Assembly (NCBI GenBank): GCA_946615905.1
Contig: CAMOIE010000002.1
Location: 62,001-126,000, forward strand
Direction: 5' to 3'
Origin: an uncultured Treponema sp.
Lineage (GTDB): Bacteria; Spirochaetota; Spirochaetia; Treponematales; Treponemataceae
Length of the DNA stretch: 64,000 nucleotides
Both the position numbers and the translations under genes were made by a program. The notes below the pieces were generated by a model that worked only from the letters and a program-made list of their open reading frames with translations, was not told the origin of the DNA and did not search any database. Below, piece by piece: positions 40,752 to 48,132 of this stretch. Numbering within the stretch: the stretch's first letter is position 1; every line of letters begins with the position of its first letter.

Positions 40752-41075
40752 TCAGAACAAGTATGGGGCTTCTGGTTTCCAGGAAATTCCATTTAAATAT
40801 AAAGCACTATAATTTTCAAAATTAAAAAGAAAATGACAGTTTTCTCTACAGATTTCAAAAGCATGTTGGATTTCAATTTCATTCATTTTCCTTTTGAGGT
40901 GATGATTTAAAAGTTTGCAATAAGTCTTAATTGTTTTTGTTGCAGGGCAATTCTCATCAAGAACTTCAAGTTTTTGTAATGTATTTATATATGAAGTATG
41001 TATTTGGTTAGATAAAATTTCTACCTCGACTTTGGTTAAATTTGACTTACAAAGGGAGTGGGTAAATTTAACCAA
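40752..41075 (-). CDS. Hypothetical protein following YoeB
   Basis: 107 residues beginning at TTG, 24 nt after the toxin gene stop on the same strand. Helical, charged and Cys/His-containing (YCKLLNHHLKRKMNEIEIQH; FEICRENCHFLFNFENYSAL), AT-rich, and no known family. It may be a third gene of the toxin-antitoxin operon or a chance frame; the weak start and lack of a Shine-Dalgarno keep confidence low. Confidence 0.4.
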   Translation of the reverse strand: MVKFTHSLCKSNLTKVEVEILSNQIHTSYINTLQKLEVLDENCPATKTIKTYCKLLNHHLKRKMNEIEIQHAFEICRENCHFLFNFENYSALYLNGISWKPEAPYLF

Positions 41076-41099
41076 AAAGGGTGAAGCTTCTATCTTCCT

Positions 41100-41369
41100 C
41101 TACCTCTGATAATGGCTTCCACACTGCGCAATATACAATTTGTCGTCATCGGTGATTTTATATACAAGGCGATTTTCTTTGTCGATTCGTCTGCTGTAAT
41201 ATTCAGAAAGTTCATGCTTTAATTGTTCGGGCTGACCCTTTCCCTTGTCCACTCCATTTCGTTCAATGTCTTTTAAAAGGTCATGAACTGATTTTATTAA
41301 CTTTTGCTGATGCTTGTCGAAAAAGGAGCAGTAGTCGTTCCATGCTATATCTGACCAAACTTTTATCAC
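41100..41369 (-). CDS. yoeB: YoeB/Txe-type toxin
   Basis: 89 residues: VWSDIAWNDYCSFFDKHQQK, then GKGQPEQLKHELSEYYSRRI, DKENRLVYKITDDDKLYIAQ and the ending CGSHYQR, the classic YoeB C-terminus (Glu, Arg, His-Tyr active site). A ribosome-dependent mRNA interferase. Its partner RelB/DinJ-like antitoxin ends 3 nt upstream. Complete. Confidence 0.95.
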   Translation of the reverse strand: MIKVWSDIAWNDYCSFFDKHQQKLIKSVHDLLKDIERNGVDKGKGQPEQLKHELSEYYSRRIDKENRLVYKITDDDKLYIAQCGSHYQR

Positions 41370-41372
41370 TGG

Positions 41373-41630
41373 TTATATCTCCCGAAGTTCGTGCGCTTGA
41401 CCTTTCCCGCTTTCAAGTTGGCTGATGCTTTCGCGGAGATATTTCATGTTTGATTCTGAATAGATGTATGGGTCGTCCGAAGCCTTGAGGGCGAAGGGCA
41501 TTCCATTTTCCCTGATTGTTGCCTTTACGAACGCGCTTATTGCGGTAGATATGTTAAGCCCCATCGACTCGCAGATGGATTCAAAAAGAGTTTTGTCAGA
41601 ATTTTCGATTTTTGCAGAAATTGTAGTCAT
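41373..41630 (-). CDS. relB: RelB/DinJ-type antitoxin
   Basis: ATG at 41630 (AAAGGTGG upstream) rather than the tracked start three codons earlier. 85 residues: TTISAKIENSDKTLFESICE, SMGLNISTAISAFVKATIRE (ribbon-helix-helix of RelB/DinJ), then NGMPFALKASDDPYIYSESN and a charged tail. Mixed pairing of a RelB/DinJ antitoxin with a YoeB toxin is well known. It should bind DNA upstream for autorepression: TAGTAAA-like inverted half sites near 41640-41660 are suggestive only. Confidence 0.92.
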   Translation of the reverse strand: MTTISAKIENSDKTLFESICESMGLNISTAISAFVKATIRENGMPFALKASDDPYIYSESNMKYLRESISQLESGKGQAHELREI

Positions 41631-41717
41631 ATTTACCACCTTTTACTACAATTTACTGTAAAGAACTACTGGGGTCAAGGATTCTCTGCTTTTTTAAGAT
41701 TAAAATAGCAATAAATC

Positions 41718-42743
41718 CTACTTTCTCTTGAAAATCTCGCTTTGGCTTGAATATGTGCCGAGTTCTTTTGTTTCGACTTTTGCAAAAAACTCCCGGAGAG
41801 TGTTTTCCGAGAAAAGACTTTCCGCATTGAGACGGTTGTAATCGCTCGGTCTGAAATAATTGTAGTTATTTGATGCACTGGCCTTTTGGAATTCTGGGTA
41901 GTAGAGGAATAGATTCACTGATTTTGCGACGGTCTGGTCGGCGGAAAATAGATTTTTGAGTGAGTCTGAAAGAATATGAAGAGAGAACTCTCCCTTCGGC
42001 AGTTTTTGGATATAATAGCAGAGGACAGCGTAATTTTTTTCTACGGCCTTTGACTTCATGATTTTCTCAAGGTCGTTTACTGTCGCATTGTAGATTTTCA
42101 GCTCGTCATTTTTTGAAAATCCCAGGTCGTGCGCCTTTTTGTAGTCCGAGTAGTCTGAGAATCCCTGCTCCTGTGACTCGTAGAATTGGTTGGAATATTC
42201 GAATCCCTTTGCCGTGGCGGTCTGCCAGTCAGATTTTGACTTGAATCCCTTTCCCGTGTACTCAAGATAGTCCTTGTAGTCTGAATATTTTGAGAATTTC
42301 GCTTCTTTTGCGGCGTAATATTGTGTTGAAGATGGAAAACCATTTTTGTTTGCGTCTATGCAGTCATCGACGGACTGAAAATTGTTCTGCTTGTAGAAAT
42401 AGTATAGGGCAGGGGTGGGGAGGGCGAGTTTCCTTGCCTCATTGTATTCCGCACCATTTTTGTAGCCCGCGCTCTCTCCCTTTTTGTAGTCTGCGATGTT
42501 CGAGTAGCCCTTTAGCGGAAAAGAGAAATAAGTTGCCCCGATGTTTATCAGCAAATCACTTGATGAAGTCTGAATAAAGGCTGTCGAAATGTTGTTTTTG
42601 CTGATAAGAGACTCAAAGTCCGAAAGATTTTTTACTTTCACAATCGTGGCGTTCTGGATGGAGTCAATCTCAATATATTTCATCTCCGCGAAAGTGGCGG
42701 TTGTCAGAAAAGCCAGACTTATGACCAGCGGGAATTTTTTCAT
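41718..42743 (-). CDS. Secreted protein with short GF-x-D/Y repeats
   Basis: 341 residues; TGGAGGAAAA before the ATG and signal peptide MKKFPLVISLAFLTTATFAE. Residues about 75-210 consist of six to seven short repeats of about 20 residues built on GFxSxSDYxxA (GYSNIADYKKGESAGYKNGA; KFSKYSDYKDYLEYTGKGF; GFSDYSDYKKAHDLGFSKND), then a helical C-terminal part. No family I can name beyond this repeat; such units suggest binding or structural roles. Convergent to none; divergent from an XRE regulator at 42934, and the motif AATATTACTGATTT lies upstream. Confidence 0.7.
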   Translation of the reverse strand: MKKFPLVISLAFLTTATFAEMKYIEIDSIQNATIVKVKNLSDFESLISKNNISTAFIQTSSSDLLINIGATYFSFPLKGYSNIADYKKGESAGYKNGAEYNEARKLALPTPALYYFYKQNNFQSVDDCIDANKNGFPSSTQYYAAKEAKFSKYSDYKDYLEYTGKGFKSKSDWQTATAKGFEYSNQFYESQEQGFSDYSDYKKAHDLGFSKNDELKIYNATVNDLEKIMKSKAVEKNYAVLCYYIQKLPKGEFSLHILSDSLKNLFSADQTVAKSVNLFLYYPEFQKASASNNYNYFRPSDYNRLNAESLFSENTLREFFAKVETKELGTYSSQSEIFKRK

Positions 42744-42814
42744 TTTTCCTCCAAAAATACCGGGTAAGCGGTTGTGCTGGAATGTATATTACTTAAAAGC
42801 AGGAATTAGCTTTC

Positions 42815-42833
42815 AAATCAGTAATATTATAAT
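42815..42833 (-). promoter_or_regulatory. AATATTACTGATTT motif, copy 2
   Basis: AAATCAGTAATATTATAAT on the plus strand; see 37775-37793. On the minus strand it contains ATTATAATATT, a possible -10 element, so it may be a promoter core plus regulator site. Confidence 0.5.
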
Positions 42834-42921
42834 CCCAGATTTGAAAAAAAACAAAGGTTAGTTCTATTTAAAAGGTATAATTATTACTTAGCTGAAAGTT
42901 CTGATTTTTCCGCTGTCAGTT

Positions 42922-42933
42922 TATGATTTTTAC
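42922..42933 (+). promoter_or_regulatory. TATGAT box 6 nt before an ATG (leaderless start)
   Basis: TATGAT at 42922-42927 then TTTTAC and the ATG of the XRE gene. No Shine-Dalgarno is present. The -35 region is weak. Confidence 0.55.
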
Positions 42934-43329
42934 ATGCAAAGTGAAGAAAATGCCGCCAAAGAGACGATTCAGGAGCTTTTCGGACGGAACCTCAAAAAAT
43001 ACCGCAAGCAGGCGGGGCTGACTCAGGAGGAACTTTCAAAAAAACTCGATGTCACCCAGAAGCACCTTTCAATTTTGGAGACCGGGACTCAGTTCGCTTC
43101 CGCACCGCTGATTCAGAAGATTTGCGAGGAGCTTAAGCTTTCGCCTGGGGACTTGTTCGGCGGCACGAGCGATGAGGTCATCAAGCATCTGAACGCCATG
43201 GAAAACAGGATCATGACGATGATGCTCAACGAACTTCGCCACGGATTTGCCCGCATCGACAGCGAGATTTCTGAGCTAAAGCGTTCTGCCGACTCAAAAG
43301 CTAAAGACCCGGCTGATTTTTTTATGTGA
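42934..43329 (+). CDS. XRE-family regulator with C-terminal coiled tail
   Basis: 131 residues: a helix-turn-helix at about 15-70 (FGRNLKKYRKQAGLTQEELS; KLDVTQKHLSILETGTQFAS) and a helical tail AMENRIMTMMLNELRHGFAR with SEISELKRSADSKAK that may oligomerise. Divergent from the repeat-containing secreted protein gene, so a role in its control is possible. Higher GC than the nearby toxin modules. Confidence 0.88.
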   Translation: MQSEENAAKETIQELFGRNLKKYRKQAGLTQEELSKKLDVTQKHLSILETGTQFASAPLIQKICEELKLSPGDLFGGTSDEVIKHLNAMENRIMTMMLNELRHGFARIDSEISELKRSADSKAKDPADFFM

Positions 43330-43396
43330 AAAAAAATCAGTTTTTCTTTGATTTTACGGGCAACTGCCGTCCGCTCACAGCCGTTCGGTCGCTCCG

Positions 43397-43810
43397 CTAT
43401 ATCACTATCACGAGCGTTCCGGCTGTAATCAGCGCGGCTCCGATGGCGGACTTTAGCGTGAATTGTTCGTGCAGGAAAACGAAGGCGAGAAGGAGCGTGA
43501 TGACGACGCTCAGTTTGTCAATCGGGACGACTTTTGACGCTTCGCCCATCTGCAAGGCCTTGTAGTAGCAGAGCCATGACGCGCCAGTTGCAAGGCCGGA
43601 CAAAATCAGGAAAATCCAACTTTTGCGGCTTATCTCAAAAAGGCCGCCCTGCGTCTGCGTCACAAAGACCATGAGCCAGGACATTCCCACAACAACGACC
43701 GTCCGGATTGCGGTCGCGAGCGTGGATGAGACGCCCTCAATCCCGATTTTCGCGAGAATAGAAGTCAAAGCCGCAAAAACTGCGGAAAGCAATGCAAAAA
43801 TCAACCACAT
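43397..43810 (-). CDS. Half-size EamA/DMT-family transporter
   Basis: 137 residues with 5 hydrophobic helices: WLIFALLSAVFAALTSILAK, GLATGASWLCYYKALQMGEA, SKVVPIDKLSVVITLLLAFV. This is one EamA repeat; the full family has two, so it likely acts as a dimer, as in SMR-like proteins. The conserved KVVPIDKLS segment is typical of these short proteins. Follows the azoreductase-like gene by 14 nt on the same strand, and so may export the same toxic compounds sensed by TetR. Confidence 0.85.
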   Translation of the reverse strand: MWLIFALLSAVFAALTSILAKIGIEGVSSTLATAIRTVVVVGMSWLMVFVTQTQGGLFEISRKSWIFLILSGLATGASWLCYYKALQMGEASKVVPIDKLSVVITLLLAFVFLHEQFTLKSAIGAALITAGTLVIVI

Positions 43811-43824
43811 AATTCACTAATTTT

Positions 43825-44385
43825 TTATACCCGAATCTTCTGGGAGGCATCTTCGATTATTTTCTGTGGATTGGCTCCGATGATATCGAGGTTTTCTGCT
43901 TGAAAAAGAATGACATCGGAAACGCCCCAATATTGCGTGGCCACAGTTTTAACATATTGAAACCCAAGATTTTCACCTATAACAGGGCCACCCGCTGTCG
44001 AAACGTAGTAGATTTTTTTTGCTTTGCAATTTCCTTGCGGGAAGCCTTCCTCTGTGTAAGAGAATGTGATTCTGTTTACCATGATGTGCTCAATAAAGAC
44101 TTTGACGGACGAGGGAAACGAACAGTCCCAATAGGGCGCGGCAAAAACGATTACATCTGCATTAGAAAACTGATGAACGACTTCGAATTCAGGATTATCA
44201 TATTCATTTGCCGAAAGGAGTGCGTCACGATGTCGTAAAGATTCTTTTGTTAGTGGATGAAGATTCATCTGTTCAAGATTCATCTCCAAGACTTCGCCAT
44301 CTAACGCTTTAATAAGCTTATCCGCAAGAATTTTTGTCCGCGATTTTTCTCTTACACAAGCATTAATGAACAATACTTTTTTCAT
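43825..44385 (-). CDS. FMN-dependent NAD(P)H azoreductase-like flavoprotein
   Basis: ATG at 44385 with GGAGG 8 nt upstream; the tracked start five codons earlier has no spacing. 186 residues: KVLFINACVREKSRTKILAD (phosphate loop), ADVIVFAAPYWDCSFPSSVK (PYW-x-x-SxPs loop of AzoR), VNRITFSYTEEGFPQG and YVSTAGGPVIGENLGFQYVK. Reduces quinones and azo compounds. It lies 17 nt downstream of a TetR gene and upstream of an EamA transporter, a common detox operon layout. Confidence 0.9.
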   Translation of the reverse strand: MKKVLFINACVREKSRTKILADKLIKALDGEVLEMNLEQMNLHPLTKESLRHRDALLSANEYDNPEFEVVHQFSNADVIVFAAPYWDCSFPSSVKVFIEHIMVNRITFSYTEEGFPQGNCKAKKIYYVSTAGGPVIGENLGFQYVKTVATQYWGVSDVILFQAENLDIIGANPQKIIEDASQKIRV

Positions 44386-44402
44386 GTATGATACCTCCAT
44401 AA

Positions 44403-45017
44403 TTACAGCACCCGAAGCAAAAATTCTTTTGCCAGAGTTTCCACGGTCGGGGGAACATATTCAAACTCTGCGGCGGTCATCGCGTCTTTTTGCTTTTGGG
44501 TGGGAAAGGCATACGGATAGACTCCGCTCAAAAAGGGGAAGAAAAGGCGGGTGACGGCTTCGGGACTTTCTTTTGTGCAAGACGCGCTTTCTTCTATTAT
44601 ATTGGTGAAAACCGAAAAGGCTTCCTTGTAGGCGGTCTTGTACTGGGCAAGACGCTCAAGGCGCGAGTTTTCTTCGATTTCGTAGATGTTTGTCGCGAGG
44701 ATTTTTAGGAAGGTCGTCCGATTTGAGAGCGTGCTTGCGATTTTTGAGGCAAGTTCTTCTTTTGCAGATTTCGTTTCGCCAAAAGAAATTTCTTTTAGCG
44801 AGGAAATCCACGCTTTGAGTTCGCGCAGGAGAAGGCCGAGGAAAATTTCCTCTTTTGTCTGGAAATAATTGTAGATTGACGGGCGGGAAAAACTAGTCTT
44901 CTCGCTGATGTCCTTTAATGTTATGTCGTGGAAGCCTTTTTGTGCGTACAGCGCATCGCAGGCGTTGAGGATTTCGTTCAGGCGGTTTTCTTCGTATTCG
45001 GCGGATTTCGTTCTCAT
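44403..45017 (-). CDS. TetR-family regulator
   Basis: 204 residues: LNEILNACDALYAQKGFHDI and LKDISEKTSFSRPSIYNYFQ form the helix-turn-helix; the effector domain includes LFFPFLSGVYPYAFPTQKQK as in TetR members near azoreductases. First gene of an operon with the flavoprotein and EamA genes. TTTGAC-cttgt-GTCAAA upstream is its likely operator. Confidence 0.92.
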   Translation of the reverse strand: MRTKSAEYEENRLNEILNACDALYAQKGFHDITLKDISEKTSFSRPSIYNYFQTKEEIFLGLLLRELKAWISSLKEISFGETKSAKEELASKIASTLSNRTTFLKILATNIYEIEENSRLERLAQYKTAYKEAFSVFTNIIEESASCTKESPEAVTRLFFPFLSGVYPYAFPTQKQKDAMTAAEFEYVPPTVETLAKEFLLRVL

Positions 45018-45033
45018 AAGCTGACCTTTTTAA

Positions 45034-45050
45034 TTTGACCTTGTGTCAAA
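45034..45050 (-). promoter_or_regulatory. TetR operator-like palindrome
   Basis: TTTGACcttgtGTCAAA (45034-45050). Its core TGACC-ttg-TGTCA resembles the TGACA-N3-TGTCA sites at 17060, 17097 and 32362, so the same or a related regulator may act at all of them. Confidence 0.65.
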
Positions 45051-45089
45051 GAATACTGTATTTTAGGCATGAGGTCAAGGAAAGTGAAA

Positions 45090-45206
45090 ATGCGGTAGGG
45101 ATAGTAGTGGCGGACGAAAGTCCGTTCTCGGACAGGATGTCCGCGAATGAAGCGATAGCGGAACCACGGATAGCCCGACGGCGGCTTGCCGCCGGACCGC
45201 CCGAAT
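45090..45206 (+). repeat. Interspersed repeat (type B) near the creD end
   Basis: GCGGTAGGGATAGTAGTGGC, hairpins around GGACGAAAGTCC and CGGACAGGATGTCCG, GAAGCGATAGCGGAACC, ATAGCCCG, GGCGGCTTGCCGCC and CCGCCCG. It ends 4 nt from the creD stop codon. Confidence 0.78.
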
Positions 45207-45209
45207 TCT

Positions 45210-46589
45210 TTACTCAGCCTTGTACCAGTCGATTTTTCGGGTGATGAACATCAGGGCGACTATCACGAGGAAAAGGCCCACGCTTCCGATTAAGAGAGCG
45301 TAGTCGTCGGCCTGTAAAGTACCGAACAAAAAGACGTAGGAGACAAACTGAATGCCGGAAAGCATGGTGCCCCAGTGTATCTTTTTAAAAATCGCAGACG
45401 CGTAAAAGAGAGTCGAGGCGCAGACTGCCAGCGCGGAAATATAGTAGCTCAGGTTAAAATCCAGGTGCTCGGAAATTGAAAGCAGCAAGAGGTAGAACAT
45501 GACGTCCGCAACTCCAATCAGCGCATACTGTATCGGGTGGATGTTGGCTCCGGCAAAAATCTCACAGATAAAAATCGCAAGGAATGGAACGAGCAAAAAG
45601 AGGAGCGCGTATTTTATGCTGCGGATTGTCTTTTGGTATGTGTCCACTGGTGTGACCAGGGTGGTGACGATTTTTTCTCCGCCTGAGATTTTTGAGCCGT
45701 TTTCTGATTCCCACATTTTGGGGAAAACGGTCGTAAGGCCAGCGACATTCCATTTTGCAAAAAAGCCGTCTTTTGTAATCTCGCGCTCGGTGGGAAGCCA
45801 GCCGCCGCTAAAGCCGGGGTTCTTCCAGTCGGACCGGACGGAAAAATCGCAGTTTGTGCCAATCGGCTGGAAAATCAGTTTTTCTCCGCCCTGGATTTTA
45901 AATTCGCTTTTGAGAGAGAATCCTTCAAAAATGAATTTTTCAGGCAGCGTGTAATAAACGCTTTCTTCAAATGGAGAGACAGAATTGTATTCGGTCAATG
46001 AGTCTGAAAGTTCAAGCCCTGCGACCTTTATCTTTGGAAGTTCCGCAAGGATTTTTGTCTTGGAAAGGCCGAGGATTAGCACTGCGTTCTTTGTGTCCAG
46101 AGTTTCGCGTAAGGAGGTGAACTGCTGGTATTTGACAGGCTCAAATTTAGCCTCGATTGTCACATCGCTTGTAAAGACCGGCACAGAATAGATGCCGCGA
46201 GTAAGAGTATATGGAAGGATTTTTGAATCGAGCGAGAAGTTTTCTGGCCGGACAAAAATGTATTTTGTGCGGCTGTATTTTCGCTCAATGCCTTTTGCGT
46301 CAGTCTCAGAAAAATGCTCTGTATATGGAAGCATTACGAGAAGCCCCGAAATCTCCGGGTTCCCGCCCAAAGGCTCCAAAATGGATTCCACGGCCTCTTC
46401 CTGATAAGTTTTTCTGTCGTAGATAATCGACTTTATCAGAGAAAGAGGAATCATGAACAAAAGCAGCATTGCGACTATTATGAGAGGCTTTGTCCCTCGT
46501 CTTTTTAAAATGCCAGAAAAGCCCCTTGTGCCAGAATTGTCAGAGGCGTTTTTTGAGGCGATCTGTTTTGCTGAATTCTCATTTTCCAT
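45210..46589 (-). CDS. creD: CreD-family inner membrane protein
   Basis: ATG at 46589 gives 459 residues; it is 7 nt from TAAAAT with TTGAAA 17 nt further up, so the mRNA is probably leaderless. One helix near residue 45, a large periplasmic beta-rich domain (about 65-330; PYTLTRGIYSVPVF, FGGWLPTEREI-like WLPTEREITKDGFFAKWNV), then TPVDTYQKTIRSIKYALLFL and ANIHPIQYALIGVADVMFYL, LLLSISEHLDFNL. This matches CreD/CbrA-type proteins, linked in other bacteria to envelope stress and beta-lactam responses. No creBC two-component genes are nearby, so its regulator is unknown. Confidence 0.9.
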   Translation of the reverse strand: MENENSAKQIASKNASDNSGTRGFSGILKRRGTKPLIIVAMLLLFMIPLSLIKSIIYDRKTYQEEAVESILEPLGGNPEISGLLVMLPYTEHFSETDAKGIERKYSRTKYIFVRPENFSLDSKILPYTLTRGIYSVPVFTSDVTIEAKFEPVKYQQFTSLRETLDTKNAVLILGLSKTKILAELPKIKVAGLELSDSLTEYNSVSPFEESVYYTLPEKFIFEGFSLKSEFKIQGGEKLIFQPIGTNCDFSVRSDWKNPGFSGGWLPTEREITKDGFFAKWNVAGLTTVFPKMWESENGSKISGGEKIVTTLVTPVDTYQKTIRSIKYALLFLLVPFLAIFICEIFAGANIHPIQYALIGVADVMFYLLLLSISEHLDFNLSYYISALAVCASTLFYASAIFKKIHWGTMLSGIQFVSYVFLFGTLQADDYALLIGSVGLFLVIVALMFITRKIDWYKAE

Positions 46590-46640
46590 AGAAATAATTT
46601 TAACATGGAGCAATGCTGTTTTCAACAAGCGATAGGCTTA

Positions 46641-47144
46641 TCACAAGCGCGCGCGGATTTTTGGAAGAAGGAGGGCGTCGGCGGGGAGCCAGTTTACGCT
46701 TTCCAGACTGTCGGCGGCCAGCCAGCGTGAATCCTCGGCTTCTAGCAAGGTGAGCTTTCCCGAAACAAGCGAGCAGGCAAAACACTCCATCGTAAGGTGG
46801 AAGGCGGCGGAGTGGGCGGTAGCCGGATAGTCCCATTCAACTGTCGCGATTTTTTCTTCTATATTAATTGTAGAATCCAGCTCCTCGCAGATTTCGCGGA
46901 TTAAACATTCTTCGGCCTTTTCGATTTCGTTGCCATTTTCGTCATGCTCGATTTTCCCGCCGGGGAATTCCCACCAGCCCTTGTAGTCTCCGTAGCCTCG
47001 CGCAGTGGCAAAAACTTCGCGTCGGGATCCGGTGGTTGAGCCTGCACCGTCCTGAGCCTGTCGAAGGGTCGAAAACACCGTACTTTCGCGGAAGATGATG
47101 GCGGCGGAGACATGGATGCACTTGATAGGGGTATTTTCTTGCAT
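46641..47144 (-). CDS. Nudix hydrolase (MutT type) with in-frame repeat insert
   Basis: 167 residues. Start: IKCIHVSAAIIFRESTVF; then STLRQAQDGAGSTTGSRR, which is a translated repeat insertion (47030-47080); then EVFATARGYGDYKGWWEFPG and the Nudix box GGKIEHDENG...REICEELDSTI. Without the insert the length matches ordinary (about 145-residue) 8-oxo-dGTP type hydrolases. The insert lies in the first loop, before the active site, so activity may survive. A TTG/ATG start with weak Shine-Dalgarno. Confidence 0.88.
   Translation of the reverse strand: MQENTPIKCIHVSAAIIFRESTVFSTLRQAQDGAGSTTGSRREVFATARGYGDYKGWWEFPGGKIEHDENGNEIEKAEECLIREICEELDSTINIEEKIATVEWDYPATAHSAAFHLTMECFACSLVSGKLTLLEAEDSRWLAADSLESVNWLPADALLLPKIRARL
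47030..47080. repeat. Double GAGCCTGTCGAA repeat inside the Nudix gene
   Basis: CGGTGGTTGAGCCTGCACCG overlaps CCTGAGCCTGTCGAAGGG, then TCGAAAACACCG closes the outer palindrome. A nested pair: the inner unit interrupts the outer CGGTGGTTGAGCCTG...AACACCG copy. Confidence 0.78.
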
Positions 47145-47159
47145 ATCTGATTTCCTTTT

Positions 47160-47504
47160 TTATTCTACCTTAGTTTTATCAACATTGGTTATAAAGTCAT
47201 TATACAAATCTTCTGGCACCTCTGGAATTGCAAAGTTCATAGAAACTGGGCACTCACCTTTTGCTGTGTCTGAAAAAGTTGCAACGCTTCCTAAATAAAC
47301 ATAGTCTTGCGGGATGCCTTCAACTTCCTTAAATTTTCTAACGAACAAATGAAGATGCGCTTTTCGCTCGACATTATGAATCACGTCTTTACCGCGCTCA
47401 CTGTCCTGCTTCATGTCGTTTGGAGACTGCCAGTGAAAACAGCCGGGACTTACAAAATAATCGTCATAATTGATTTCCGCACTTTTTTCAGCCACCTTAA
47501 TCAA
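47160..47504 (-). pseudogene. DUF3427-type C-terminal fragment
   Basis: INYDDYFVSPGCFHWQSPND and HLHLFVRKFKEVEGIPQDYV, YLGSVATF match DUF3427, normally the C-terminal domain of large DEAD/DEAH helicases of restriction-like systems. Only a TTG could start this 114-codon frame and no helicase domain is upstream, so it is probably the remnant of a larger gene; some DUF3427 proteins exist alone. Divergent from the Vsr gene. Confidence 0.7.
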
Positions 47505-47528
47505 CTGTTTTAATCATTCATTTCGTGC

Positions 47529-47540
47529 TATACTTCCCCC
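47529..47540 (+). promoter_or_regulatory. Extended -10 GTGCTATACT 6 nt before the vsr ATG
   Basis: TATACT at 47529-47534, TCCCCC, ATG. The upstream CGTGC recurs before TATAAT at 49752 and 59311. No Shine-Dalgarno; a leaderless transcript is likely. Confidence 0.65.
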
Positions 47541-48062
47541 ATGGACACCCTCTCCCCGTCACAACGCCATGCGGTAATGGCCGCCAACCGCAGCAAGGAC
47601 ACTTCGCCAGAACGTGCAGTCCGGTCTGCATTGCACAGGCTAGGCTTTCGATTCCGCAAAAATGACGCCCGTCTTCCCGGTCATCCGGACATTGTGTTTC
47701 CGCACTACCATGCGGTTATTTTTGTAAACGGATGCTTTTGGCATGGGCATGTTCCTTATGCGATGAGCAAAATCATTTTGGGAAAGACGAAGAAACTAAA
47801 AAACTTGGCATACAAGTCTACCCCTTGCACAAGGTATAGGCTTCCAAAGTCCAACACTGACTTTTGGAAAAAGAAAATCAAAAGAAACAGGAACCGGGAT
47901 GCAGAGGAAATCCAGCAGCTGATGGGCGACGGCTGGCGGGTAGGTATTGTCTGGGAGTGCGAAATCACAGGGAAAAGTAGGACGCAGAAAATTAGGAATG
48001 TGTCAGAAGAAATTTCTCTTTGGTTGGAAGAAAGATTTGGAGAGACATTTCGGGAATTTTAA
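47541..48062 (+). CDS. vsr: Very-short-patch repair endonuclease with extra insert
   Basis: 173 residues. SQRHAVMAANRSKDTSPERA, LGFRFRKNDARLPGHPDIVF (catalytic Asp), HAVIFVNGCFWHGH (catalytic His) and RLPKSNTDFWKKKIKRNRNR match Vsr. About 25 residues (VPYAMSKIILGKTKKLKNLA...) sit between the CFWHGH motif and the CTRYRLPKS segment where ordinary Vsr proteins have almost none, next to the zinc site; whether it is active is unclear. Vsr corrects T:G mismatches from 5-methylcytosine deamination; no C5 methyltransferase is in the window. The DUF3427 fragment beside it points to a lost restriction island. Confidence 0.92.
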   Translation: MDTLSPSQRHAVMAANRSKDTSPERAVRSALHRLGFRFRKNDARLPGHPDIVFPHYHAVIFVNGCFWHGHVPYAMSKIILGKTKKLKNLAYKSTPCTRYRLPKSNTDFWKKKIKRNRNRDAEEIQQLMGDGWRVGIVWECEITGKSRTQKIRNVSEEISLWLEERFGETFREF

Positions 48063-48117
48063 AATCTACTATAATAATTTTTTAAGTGCCTTTTTTCTAT
48101 CAAATTTCAAATTCGAT

Positions 48118-48132
48118 GTTATACTATATATT
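48118..48132 (+). promoter_or_regulatory. Extended -10 TGTTATACT 7 nt before a start codon
   Basis: TG-T-TATACT (48117-48125), then ATATATT and ATG at 48133. No Shine-Dalgarno. Confidence 0.6.
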
